Part shown: positions 36,392 through 44,214 of the stretch, in pieces | How the letters are laid out: each line of letters opens with the position of its first letter | Position numbering within the stretch: the first letter of the stretch is position 1 | Origin: a bacterium | GTDB taxonomy: Bacteria; SZUA-79; Acidulodesulfobacterales; Acidulodesulfobacteraceae | Direction of reading: 5' to 3' | DNA: 44,214 bases | NCBI GenBank assembly: GCA_021789605.1 | Contig: JAJYJI010000011.1 | Location: 1-44,214, forward strand | Translations under genes and position numbers: made by a program | The notes under the pieces: generated by a model | Seen by the model: only the letters and a program-made list of their open reading frames with translations | Databases searched by the model: none | Told to the model about the DNA's origin: nothing

Positions 36392-36542
36392 AATTAAGTT
36401 ACCTATTATTATTTTAATTTATTTATTTTTAAAAATACTAATAGTAATAATAACGTTTAAAATGTTTATAAGTTTATAAGTTATTAAAATTATTTTATAT
36501 ATCAATGTTTAAAAACCTGTGGTATTTTCCCGTCTATTTTTT

Positions 36543-36600
36543 TAAAAATTGTTTAATTTTTCATTTATAAATTAATTAAACATAAATTAAACAATTTTTA
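36543..36600. repeat. Perfect 17-bp AT-rich inverted repeat between dnaA and dnaN
   Basis: Positions 36543-36559 and 36584-36600 are perfect reverse complements with a 24-bp spacer that itself repeats ATTAAACA. It sits 14 bp after the dnaA stop. No T tract follows on either strand, so it does not look like a terminator. A regulatory or replication-protein site is more plausible. The remainder of the 223-bp gap (36392-36614) has tandem GTTTATAA octamers near 36464-36480. Confidence 0.7.
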
Positions 36601-36614
36601 GTATATTATTTTAA

Positions 36615-38036
36615 TTATTTTTTAATTATTTTAATAATATCGCTTAACGTCTTTTTTAATTCTTCATTATTTTTTAAACTATTTTTAATTTTATTTACGG
36701 CATAAATTATCGAAGAGTGGTCTTTTCCTCCAAATTTATCTCCTATTTCCGGAAACGATAATTCAGTATAATTTCTTATTAAATACATTGCAATCTGTCT
36801 AGGCCATACAAATTCTTTTAATTTTTTATTAGATTTAATATCGCCTATTTTAATATTAAAATAATTACACACCGATTTTATGACGTTTTCAGCGGTAATG
36901 ACTTTTTCAGTTTCTTTTAATAAATTTGAGGTCGCCTCTATTGCAAGGTCTATAGAAACAGGTTTGCCTATAAAAGACGAATATGCGGATATTTTAATCA
37001 TAGCCCCTTCTAATTCCCTTATATTTGAACTTATTTTATTTGCTAAAAGGTTTAAAACGTCGTCGGGAAAATTTATATTATTTAAAGCGGCCTTCTTTTT
37101 AAGAATCGCGACGCGGGTTTCGAAATCGGGCGGCTGTATATCCACTATTAATCCCCATTCAAATCTAGACCTTATTCTTTCTTCAAGGCTTACTATGTCC
37201 CGCGGAATTTTATCGCTTGATACTACAATCTGTTTTTGATTTTCGTATAATGCGTTAAACGTGTAAAAAAACTCTTCCTGCGTTCTTTCTTTACCAGCGA
37301 TAAACTGAATATCGTCGATTAACAGTACGTCTATATTTCGATATTTATTTCTGAATTCTGCCATTTTATCATCCCTTATAGATGTAATCATTTCGTTAGT
37401 AAATTTTTCAGACGATACTAAGCAGACGTTTAAATCTTTTTCTTTAATTATTTTATTTGCGATGGCGTTAAGCAAATGCGTTTTGCCAAGCCCTACGTCG
37501 CTATAAATAAACATCGGATTATATGTTTGCCCCGGAAGTTTCGCGACGGCAAAACTTGCGGCATGGGCAAATTGATTTCCCGAACCTATAACGAAATTTT
37601 CGAATGTATATTTTGGATTTAAATTAATGTAATTTTTTTTAAATATTTTTTTGTTTTCAAAGATTTTTTCGACCCCGGCTTCTTTATCGATGAAGCTTTT
37701 ATTTAAGTTGTTTATATTATTTCCGGTAGAATTTGGGCCTGTAATTCCATCGTTAATCTTATCGTTGACGGCGCCGTTAAAATTAATCCTGCAGGGCTGG
37801 CAGTCATTTATGTTATATATAAAATTAAGCTCTCCCGTATCGTTTAATTTTTTCCAGATATTTAGAATAGTTTCTTTATAAGATTCGTTGATTATATCTT
37901 TAAAAAATTTGTTAGGCACGGAAAATGTAATAGTATTGTCGTTTAATTTTATATTGGTTGGAATAAACCATATATTATAATTGCTAATGCCGATTTCTTT
38001 TTTTAATTCTTCCAGTAAAGGTTCAACTTTATCCAT
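36615..38036 (-). CDS. dnaA: Chromosomal replication initiator protein DnaA
   Basis: The 473-aa AAA+ initiator has four domains. The N-terminal segment LLEELKKEIGISNYNIWF begins domain I, and a low-complexity Asn-rich linker is domain II (about 95-150). Walker A is SDVGLGKTHLL (about 178-188) and Walker B VLLIDDIQFIAG. RIRSRFEWGLIVDIQ contains the arginine-finger region. The DNA-binding domain IV ends with GGKDHSSIIYAVNKI, which contacts DnaA boxes. There is no ribosome-binding site. It is divergent from rpmH across the probable origin. Confidence 0.98.
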   Translation of the reverse strand: MDKVEPLLEELKKEIGISNYNIWFIPTNIKLNDNTITFSVPNKFFKDIINESYKETILNIWKKLNDTGELNFIYNINDCQPCRINFNGAVNDKINDGITGPNSTGNNINNLNKSFIDKEAGVEKIFENKKIFKKNYINLNPKYTFENFVIGSGNQFAHAASFAVAKLPGQTYNPMFIYSDVGLGKTHLLNAIANKIIKEKDLNVCLVSSEKFTNEMITSIRDDKMAEFRNKYRNIDVLLIDDIQFIAGKERTQEEFFYTFNALYENQKQIVVSSDKIPRDIVSLEERIRSRFEWGLIVDIQPPDFETRVAILKKKAALNNINFPDDVLNLLANKISSNIRELEGAMIKISAYSSFIGKPVSIDLAIEATSNLLKETEKVITAENVIKSVCNYFNIKIGDIKSNKKLKEFVWPRQIAMYLIRNYTELSFPEIGDKFGGKDHSSIIYAVNKIKNSLKNNEELKKTLSDIIKIIKK

Positions 38037-38447
38037 AAATAAATTTTTAATTTTTAAAAACGGAAATACTTAAAATTAAACAGAGTTGCCAACAACTGTT
38101 GATAACTCTAATAGCTTAATGATTTTAATAGGTTATATGTAAAATAAATGACTTTATTTATTAAAATTATGCCGATTTTTTATTTTAAAGAACATTAAAA
38201 AAAATATAGATTGCGACCGGATAATTCAACCTTATCAAATTTTAAAATATATTTCAATTAATCCATTATAAACTATTTGTAATAAAATCGGCATGTTAAT
38301 TAATAAGCAGCCGCGTTATTCCTTATAATACCACAATTTAAAGAGTAATCGAAAAAATTAAAAAAAAATAAAAAGCTTGACATATTTTAGCCTATTTGCT
38401 TAAATTAAAGTTTATCATAATTTTAAAATTTAGTTCGGAGTTAATTT
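38037..38447. other. Probable chromosomal origin (oriC) between dnaA and rpmH
   Basis: This 411-bp gene-free AT-rich gap lies between divergent dnaA and rpmH, a common oriC position. It contains an imperfect 12-bp inverted repeat (38083-38108) whose right arm TGTTGATAA is one base from a DnaA box. An 11-bp inverted pair ATGCCGATTTT/AAAATCGGCAT lies at 38169-38179 and 38284-38294, and A/T runs suitable for unwinding occur at 38190-38215 and 38351-38375. Gene orientation switches here: leftward to gyrB, rightward to mnmG. Only one good DnaA box is visible, so the call rests mainly on context. Confidence 0.6.
38377..38405 (+). promoter_or_regulatory. Promoter of rpmH-rnpA
   Basis: A perfect TTGACA (38377-38382) is followed after 17 bp by TTAAAT (38400-38405). 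The predicted leader to the rpmH ATG is about 35 nt and includes a CGGAG ribosome-binding site. Confidence 0.65.
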
Positions 38448-38597
38448 ATGAAACAAACATTTCACCCCAGTAAATTAAAAAGAAAAAGAACCCACGGATT
38501 CATGCGCCGCATGGGCACGAAAAACGGCAGACTGGTTTTATCGAGACGCCGCAGGAAAGGACGGAAGATACTTGTCCCGGTTATAAGTTACAAATAA
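38448..38597 (+). CDS. rpmH: 50S ribosomal protein L34
   Basis: The 49-aa highly basic protein reads [18 protein letters not shown], then [19 protein letters not shown], the invariant L34 pattern. CGGAG lies 8 nt before the ATG. It is preceded by the strong TTGACA promoter and followed after 62 bp by rnpA, the near-universal rpmH-rnpA pair beside dnaA. Confidence 0.98.
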   Translation: MKQTFHPSKLKRKRTHGFMRRMGTKNGRLVLSRRRRKGRKILVPVISYK

Positions 38598-38659
38598 ATT
38601 TCGTTAATTTTACCGCTGTCCGGTGCGCGGGCTACAAATACAATTAATTAGCTATATTA

Positions 38660-38992
38660 ATGGCTATTTTGCGAGTCAGGTTTAAATTAAACGAAGTCGT
38701 CAAATTAAAAGATAAAGGATATATAAATTATATCTTTAAGCAAGGAATTAAAAAACTTCAAAAATCTTCAATCATTTTTTTCGTCGAATCCTCCCGGTTT
38801 AGTTTTTTGATATCTTTTAAGAAAAAGCTTTTAAATTCGGCAAAACGAAATAGCTTAAAAAGAAAAATCAAAGAATTTATTAGGCTTAACCAGCACGGAC
38901 TTAAAAAAATAGATTGCGCAATATTAATCGTAAAAACGCCCTCATCTAAAATACAACTATTGAAAGAACTTGAATTTTTATTAATAAAATGA
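38660..38992 (+). CDS. rnpA: Ribonuclease P protein component
   Basis: The 110-aa basic protein assists the RNase P RNA in maturing tRNA 5' ends. The family signature is SAKRNSLKRKIKEFIR, preceded by the FLISFKKKLLNSAKR strand-helix and followed by CAILIVKTP. The N-terminus is more divergent than usual. It overlaps yidD by 4 bp (ATGA). Confidence 0.93.
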   Translation: MAILRVRFKLNEVVKLKDKGYINYIFKQGIKKLQKSSIIFFVESSRFSFLISFKKKLLNSAKRNSLKRKIKEFIRLNQHGLKKIDCAILIVKTPSSKIQLLKELEFLLIK

Positions 38993-39213
38993 ATATCGTA
39001 AATAAATTCTTTATATTAATTATCATTTTTTACAGAAGATTTTTATCTCCTGCGCTGCCGCAAAACTGCAGGTTTTATCCGACCTGTTCGGAGTATGCCC
39101 TTGAGTGCTTTAATTCGTTTAATTTTATCAAGGCGCTCTATCTTGCAGTATACAGGCTCTTAAGGTGCAATCCGTTATCTAAGGGGGGATTCGATCCCGT
39201 TCCAAAACATTAA
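38989..39213 (+). CDS. yidD: Membrane protein insertion efficiency factor YidD
   Basis: The 74-aa protein has the complete family core: YRRFLSPALPQNCRFYPTCS, then EYALECF, and CNPLSKGGFDPVP with the conserved cysteines. It is an amphipathic inner-membrane-associated factor helping YidC insert proteins. It overlaps rnpA by 4 bp and precedes yidC by 41 bp. Confidence 0.96.
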   Translation: MNIVNKFFILIIIFYRRFLSPALPQNCRFYPTCSEYALECFNSFNFIKALYLAVYRLLRCNPLSKGGFDPVPKH

Positions 39214-39254
39214 AAGCAATATTTTAGTCAATATTTAAAAAAATCGGAGATTTT

Positions 39255-40805
39255 TTGGAAAAAAGAATTATAATAGCTTCTGTTTTATCGGTCGCTCTCA
39301 TTTTAGCTTGGGGCTATTTTATGCCTCATCCAAATCATAATGCCGGCAATATTAAAAAATCCGCTGCGCCTAACGTCTCCTTTCCCGTTCCGGCAGTTAT
39401 AAAGACTAAAACCGCCGAACAGGCTGCAAAAAAAGCAAAATCTATCGTCGTATCAAAATCGGTTCGGTCCATTAAAAGCGTGTCGTACAACGACGACAAA
39501 ATTTATGCGAGATTTAATATGCCTGAGGGTTCGGTTTCAGGATTAAATCTTTTAAATTATTCATATACTGAAAAAAATCCGGAAGATAAGGTCGATATGG
39601 CAAATTCAAAAAATATCTCCCGGATATTTGATTTTATTCCAAATAACGCAGGAACTGCCCTCAAACTTGTAAGCGTCATAAAAGAAAAAAATTCCGTCAA
39701 ATTTATTTACGACGCTGATAAAAAAATAATTTTGATAAAAAAATATATATTTTCAAGAGGCAAATATATTTTAACGGGCAACGTTTCTATCAAAAACATC
39801 TCGGACAAACCTGTTGAATTCAAAGGCGATTTTATTTTTTCATCGGCGTTGAAACCTTCCCCGAAAGATGCCAACTATATTAATTTTTTGCCCATTATAT
39901 ATGTCAATAAAAGTTCGTCGAACCCGGTCATAGGCAAAACTAAAAAGTATAGAGGAGCGATATCGTTTGCCGGTTTTAACTCAAAATATTTCCTGTTTGC
40001 GGCGATATCTCCCGGCAGAACCGTTTTATTTAAAAAGAACGGCAACACAATTTCTATTTTAATCCCTAAAAAAATCGGAATTCTTCCAGGAAAAACCGCA
40101 GATATATCTTTAAAGCTGTACGGAGGTCCAAAAAAATTATCCCTGCTTACGCCGCTCGGCCATAACCTTAATTCCACTTTAAGCTACGGTTTTTTCGGTT
40201 TTTTTTCGATAATCTTATTGCACGTGCTTGAATTTTTTTACGGTTTTGTCCATAACTACGGTCTTGCCATAATACTCCTTGTTTTGGCTATTAGAATCGT
40301 ATTTTATCCCCTTACCTATAAGGGGTTTAAGTCTATGAAGCAGATGCAGAAATTAACCCCTAAAATCAACGAGTTAAGAGAAAGATATAAAGACAACAAG
40401 GCCGAATTGAATAAAAAAATCATGGAGCTTTATAAAGAAAGCAGGGTAAATCCTTTCGGCGGATGCCTTCCCATGATTTTGCAAATTCCGGTTTTTTACG
40501 GCCTATACGAGACTCTTTTAATGTCCATACAGCTCAGAAATACACCTTTTATTTTATGGATACATAATCTTTCAATACAGGACCCTTATTATATTCTACC
40601 GGTTTTAATGGGGCTGTCCATGCTGATTTCTCAAAAAATGAATCCCGTCATCGGCGACCCTACCCAGGCTAAAATTATGTTAATTCTCCCGATAGTTTTT
40701 ACTTTTATTTTTATACATTTTCCCGCGGGACTTCTCTTGTATTGGACGGTTAATAATATATTGACCATTGCGCAGCAGTATATTATCAATAGAAAATTTG
40801 CTTAA
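39255..40805 (+). CDS. yidC: Membrane protein insertase YidC
   Basis: The 516-aa insertase begins at a TTG (39255) behind a CGGAGA site. It has one N-terminal helix (IIIASVLSVALILAWGYFM), a large periplasmic beta-sandwich (about 60-310) as in Gram-negative YidC, and the five-helix core with YGLAIILLVLAIRIVFYPLT and PFGGCLPMILQIPVFYGLYE. FIHFPAGLLLYWTVNNI ends the core. It inserts proteins alone or with SecYEG. The periplasmic domain argues for a Gram-negative cell. Confidence 0.97.
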   Translation: MEKRIIIASVLSVALILAWGYFMPHPNHNAGNIKKSAAPNVSFPVPAVIKTKTAEQAAKKAKSIVVSKSVRSIKSVSYNDDKIYARFNMPEGSVSGLNLLNYSYTEKNPEDKVDMANSKNISRIFDFIPNNAGTALKLVSVIKEKNSVKFIYDADKKIILIKKYIFSRGKYILTGNVSIKNISDKPVEFKGDFIFSSALKPSPKDANYINFLPIIYVNKSSSNPVIGKTKKYRGAISFAGFNSKYFLFAAISPGRTVLFKKNGNTISILIPKKIGILPGKTADISLKLYGGPKKLSLLTPLGHNLNSTLSYGFFGFFSIILLHVLEFFYGFVHNYGLAIILLVLAIRIVFYPLTYKGFKSMKQMQKLTPKINELRERYKDNKAELNKKIMELYKESRVNPFGGCLPMILQIPVFYGLYETLLMSIQLRNTPFILWIHNLSIQDPYYILPVLMGLSMLISQKMNPVIGDPTQAKIMLILPIVFTFIFIHFPAGLLLYWTVNNILTIAQQYIINRKFA

Positions 40806-40835
40806 TTTTGGTTTATAGTTTATTAGATAAGCATT

Positions 40836-42251
40836 ATGTCGATTAATTCATCTTTGATTCGGGAAATCGATACGATTTGCGCAATATCTTCTCCGGAAGG
40901 AGAGGGCGCCATAAGTATTATCAGAGCTTCCGGCGCCGAGAGCCTTCCTATATTAAAAAAAGCCTTCAAGCCTTATTCCGAAAATTTTTACAAGATAAAA
41001 TCACGCCGCTTTTATACCGGACGAATTTTTGATTTCCAAACCGGAGCATACGTCGACGAGGTTGTATGCGTTTTTATTAAAGGCCCAAATTCTTATACCG
41101 GAGAGGATATGTTTGAATTATATCCGCATGGAGGAATATTCAACACTAAATATATTCTTGAAATTATGCTCAAATTAGGAGCAAGGCTCGCATATAAAGG
41201 GGAATTTACGAAAAGGGCATATTTAAATAATAAGATAAATCTTATAAAAGCAGAAGCAATCCTTGAAATCATTAAGGCAAATTCGTTAAAAACCCTTGTT
41301 ATTGCAAATAATGAGTTGAACGGACTTTTAGATGAAAAGATAAATAAAATCAAAGAAGATTATATTTACTTGCTTGCTTCCATAGAGGCCTTAATCGATT
41401 TTCCCGAGGAAATTTTTGAGAGTATTAACGACGATTTTCTAAAAAAAGCTAATGAATCGGCAGAGTTAATCGGCGGACTTATATCGTCTTACGAAAATTA
41501 CGAACTGAATAAGCGGGGGTTTAGCATAGTTATCGCAGGCGCTCCCAATGTCGGAAAATCGAGCATAATGAACAGGCTCGTCGAAAAAAAAAGAGCGATA
41601 GTTTCTGATATGCCGGGCACAACCAGGGATTATATAGAAGAAAACCTATTCTTATCCAATAAACCCGTTAAGATAATAGATACCGCCGGCTTAAGAGAAA
41701 CCTGCGAAACATTGGAGCAAGAGGGCATAAGGCAGAGCCTTAACCAGATTAAAAGCGCGGACATTGTTTTATACGTTTTTGACATTAACGATTTAGAGGA
41801 AAGTAAAATTTTAAGAAATACTTTAGAGGAACAAAAAGACGGCTTAATACCCGTTGTAAACAAGGTTGATACGTTTGGCGGGGAAGACCTTAAAATAATA
41901 GAAAAAAACATTATGCAAAAGTTTGGATTTGCAAATAATCCGGTTTTTGTCAGCGCTAAGACGCGCATTGGTTTTGAATCGATGAAACAAGCGCTGCATG
42001 AAGTTATTTTAAAAATAGAGGCGGGAATTAAAGACGACGTCGGCATTACCACTCTTAGACAAAAAAACCTGCTGGCAAAATCTTTAAATTTTTTATTGAA
42101 TGCAAAAGACAAATTTACCGAAGGACAGCCGCTTGAATTAATATCGATAGATTTAAGAGACGGCATTATAGCTCTCGACGAAATTGTCGGAGGAGTAACG
42201 GGCGAAGACGTTTTGGATATGCTTTTTAAAGAATTCTGCATAGGAAAATAG
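40836..42251 (+). CDS. mnmE: tRNA uridine-5-carboxymethylaminomethyl GTPase MnmE
   Basis: The 471-aa protein has the N-terminal tetrahydrofolate-binding domain (TICAISSPEGEGAISIIRASG), a helical domain, and an inserted G domain with GAPNVGKSS, DMPGTTRDY, DTAGLRE and VVNKVD. The C-terminal CIGK supplies the conserved Cys. With MnmG it installs the cmnm5/nm5 group at U34 of certain tRNAs. It lies 30 bp after yidC; no jag gene lies between. Confidence 0.98.
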   Translation: MSINSSLIREIDTICAISSPEGEGAISIIRASGAESLPILKKAFKPYSENFYKIKSRRFYTGRIFDFQTGAYVDEVVCVFIKGPNSYTGEDMFELYPHGGIFNTKYILEIMLKLGARLAYKGEFTKRAYLNNKINLIKAEAILEIIKANSLKTLVIANNELNGLLDEKINKIKEDYIYLLASIEALIDFPEEIFESINDDFLKKANESAELIGGLISSYENYELNKRGFSIVIAGAPNVGKSSIMNRLVEKKRAIVSDMPGTTRDYIEENLFLSNKPVKIIDTAGLRETCETLEQEGIRQSLNQIKSADIVLYVFDINDLEESKILRNTLEEQKDGLIPVVNKVDTFGGEDLKIIEKNIMQKFGFANNPVFVSAKTRIGFESMKQALHEVILKIEAGIKDDVGITTLRQKNLLAKSLNFLLNAKDKFTEGQPLELISIDLRDGIIALDEIVGGVTGEDVLDMLFKEFCIGK

Positions 42252-42337
42252 TATTAATTAGACGGAATGGCTTAAATCCCGCGTCGATTAAAGCTTATAA
42301 TAAATGCAGGCATATTAGTATAAAAGAAAACTATATA

Positions 42338-44152
42338 ATGAAAAACAAAAACGATAACGAAACAAATAATTTCGACGTCATTGTCGTAGGCGCCGGACAT
42401 GCAGGCATAGAAGCTTCACTTGCGCCCGCAAGAATGGGTTTGAATACCGCCGTCATCACGATTAATCTGGACAATATCGGACAGATGTCTTGCAACCCGG
42501 CTATAGGCGGGTTGGCAAAGGGGCATCTCGTGCGCGAATTGGACGCCCTCGGCGGCGAAATGGCAAAAGCAATAGATAAAACCGGTATCCAGTTTAGGAC
42601 ATTAAATACTAAAAAGGGTCCCGCCGTCAGGTCGTCGCGCGCTCAAGCCGATATGTTCAAATATAAAACTTATATGAAAACCGCCCTGGAGTCCGCCGAA
42701 AATCTGACCCTAATTCAATCTATGGTCGATTCCTTGATAGTCGAAGACGGAAAAGCCAAAGGAATCGTTTTATGGACGGGTGAAGAGCTTTATTCCGATG
42801 CCGTCATTTTAACCACGGGAACTTTTTTAAGGGGGCTGGTCCACATAGGCCTTTTTAATTATAATGCGGGAAGAGCGGGGGATTTTGCTTCTAATAAACT
42901 TTCTTTAAGCCTGCTCGAAAATGGTCTTGAGCTTGGAAGGCTTAAAACGGGAACGACTCCAAGATTAGACGGCAGGACTATCGATTTTTCAGAGCTTGAA
43001 GAACAAAAAGGGGAAGAAGATTTTATACCGTTTTCCATGGCAGATAAAAATATAGCTAACGAAATCAGCTGTTATATAACATATACAAATAAAAATACGC
43101 ATAGTATAATTTTAAACGATCTGGACAAATCCCCGTTATACTGCGGAGTAATTAAAGGGGTCGGTCCCAGGTACTGCCCATCTATTGAAGATAAAGTCGT
43201 CAGGTTTAAAGACAAGGAAAGGCACCAGATATTTTTAGAAAGGGAAAGCCTCGATTCCGTAGAATACTATCCCAACGGACTTTCGACTAGTCTGCCTTTG
43301 GAGACTCAGCTTAAATTTTTAAGAACGATAAAAGGGCTTGAAAATGTAAAAATAATGAGGCCGGGGTATGCCATTGAATACGATTACGTTCTGCCCGACC
43401 AGCTTAAACATTCCTTAGAAACTGAAAAGATAAACGGGCTTTTTTTAGCGGGGCAAATTAACGGAACGTCAGGTTATGAAGAGGCGGCGGCGCAGGGTAT
43501 TATCGCCGGAATTAACGCTTCCTTAAAGATTAAAGGCGAAGACCCTTTAACGCTTGAAAGAGAAGAGGCGTATATAGGCGTCTTAATTGACGACCTAATT
43601 ACGCTCGGAACGAGCGAACCATACAGAATGTTTACGTCCCGCGCGGAATACAGGCTTTTATTGCGAGAAGACAATGCCGATTTCAGGCTTTGCGAATACG
43701 GAAAGCGCGTAGGACTGCTTGATGAAGAAAGATATTCTGTATATAAAAAAAGATTGGCCAAGTTTAACGAATTAACCGTTTTTTTAAAAACTTATGAAAA
43801 CGGAAAATATTATTCCCTATTAAAGCGGCCGGATTTTTCTATTGAAAACCTTAAAGCGGGGCTCGGCATAGAATTGGATAAATACAGCGCGGATATATTA
43901 AACAGAGTTCAGCTTTTTATTAAATATGAAGGTTATATAAACAGGCAAAAGGATGAAATCGCCCGTTTAAAAAAATTCGACGGGATTAAATTAAACGAGG
44001 ATATTGATTTTAAAACCATCCCCGGTTTATCGCTTGAAGTAATCGAAAAGCTTGACAGGATAAGGCCGGCAACTATTGCCGAAGCAGGTAAAATTTCTGG
44101 CGTTACGCCCGCCGCCGTCAGCATTTTATTGATGAAATGCCGCAAACTCTGA
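42338..44152 (+). CDS. mnmG: tRNA uridine-5-carboxymethylaminomethyl modification enzyme MnmG
   Basis: The 604-aa FAD protein partners MnmE. FDVIVVGAGHAGIEASLAPA is the FAD-binding motif. SCNPAIGGLAKGHLVRE, GTFLRGLVHIG, GRLKTGTTPRLDG and AGQINGTSGYEEAAAQG are family signatures. The C-terminal helical domain mediates MnmE and tRNA binding. It is 86 bp downstream of mnmE with no clear ribosome-binding site. The length is slightly short of the usual 620-630 but intact at both ends. Confidence 0.98.
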   Translation: MKNKNDNETNNFDVIVVGAGHAGIEASLAPARMGLNTAVITINLDNIGQMSCNPAIGGLAKGHLVRELDALGGEMAKAIDKTGIQFRTLNTKKGPAVRSSRAQADMFKYKTYMKTALESAENLTLIQSMVDSLIVEDGKAKGIVLWTGEELYSDAVILTTGTFLRGLVHIGLFNYNAGRAGDFASNKLSLSLLENGLELGRLKTGTTPRLDGRTIDFSELEEQKGEEDFIPFSMADKNIANEISCYITYTNKNTHSIILNDLDKSPLYCGVIKGVGPRYCPSIEDKVVRFKDKERHQIFLERESLDSVEYYPNGLSTSLPLETQLKFLRTIKGLENVKIMRPGYAIEYDYVLPDQLKHSLETEKINGLFLAGQINGTSGYEEAAAQGIIAGINASLKIKGEDPLTLEREEAYIGVLIDDLITLGTSEPYRMFTSRAEYRLLLREDNADFRLCEYGKRVGLLDEERYSVYKKRLAKFNELTVFLKTYENGKYYSLLKRPDFSIENLKAGLGIELDKYSADILNRVQLFIKYEGYINRQKDEIARLKKFDGIKLNEDIDFKTIPGLSLEVIEKLDRIRPATIAEAGKISGVTPAAVSILLMKCRKL

Positions 44153-44154
44153 TT

Positions 44155-44176
44155 AAAAATTGCGCCTTAGGCGCAA
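44155..44176 (-). terminator. Possible intrinsic terminator read on the minus strand
   Basis: TTGCGCC and GGCGCAA (44160-44166 and 44170-44176) form a 7-bp stem with a 3-nt loop. The T run lies on the minus-strand side (complement of AAAAA at 44155-44159), while the plus-strand side is A-rich. It may end a leftward gene located to the right of the window. Confidence 0.4.
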
Positions 44177-44214
44177 AAAATAAGGATATAAATTTTAAGT
44201 CGGGATTTTGGGTT

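Noticed and set aside
36543-36600. Terminator for dnaA
   Set aside because: The stem is almost purely AT with a 24-nt loop and no following T tract on the dnaA strand.
41630-42241. Antisense ORF of 203 codons opposite mnmE
   Set aside because: It is a reverse-frame shadow of the conserved MnmE G domain with no start signal or family resemblance.

Overview
The window is a 44.2 kb stretch of an AT-rich bacterial chromosome (my impression is a little under 40% GC; not computed). It looks Gram-negative and anaerobic. The evidence is a ferredoxin-dependent 2-oxoacid oxidoreductase, a two-subunit oxygen-sensitive class I fumarase, TatA, and a periplasmic binding protein of the LpoA/LivJ type. Lineage cannot be fixed without searches; an AT-rich deltaproteobacterial-type lineage is my best guess. 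No rRNA, tRNA or CRISPR array was seen.

Left part (1-4000, minus strand): a 5'-truncated hsdM fragment runs off the left edge. It is followed by a DUF3108 protein, a remnant of a winged-helix domain, and a tightly packed operon: leucine-rich-repeat-variant (LRV) protein, short-chain dehydrogenase, isochorismatase-like hydrolase and a cytoplasmic sulfite-oxidase-fold molybdoenzyme.

Repeat-bounded block (3963-13376): a 90-bp direct repeat with one mismatch brackets about 9.3 kb. The block holds a DUF488 gene, a SWIM-SNF2 fusion helicase of 1242 aa, a Rad50-like YhaN ATPase and an SbcD/YhaO-type nuclease. The left copy covers the promoter and first 12 codons of the LRV gene. The right copy is an orphan whose only change destroys that start codon. 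This is the most interesting structure in the window: a DNA-repair or defence-like cassette that could be excised or could have been inserted between the repeats.

Centre (13447-22015): a periplasmic ligand-binding protein; a dprA-topA-yggS-maf run in which DprA is very divergent and TopA carries two nearly identical zinc ribbons; then proC and an MFS transporter on the minus strand.

Metabolic operon (23254-31020, plus): fumarase alpha/beta, succinyl-CoA synthetase sucCD, four-subunit 2-oxoglutarate:ferredoxin oxidoreductase korDABC, ndk and nth, closed by a hairpin terminator. It covers 2-oxoglutarate to succinyl-CoA to succinate, and fumarate to malate, and can run in either TCA direction. 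A zinc-type CDF exporter, a small CcoN-like membrane protein, queE and tatA flank it.

Origin region (32647-44152): gyrB, dnaN and dnaA are read leftward; rpmH, rnpA, yidD, yidC, mnmE and mnmG are read rightward. The 411-bp dnaA-rpmH gap is the probable oriC. recF is absent between dnaN and gyrB.

Many starts here lack a Shine-Dalgarno sequence. At two of them (the YhaO-like nuclease and the CDF exporter) a TATAAT box sits so close to the ATG that the transcripts should be leaderless.
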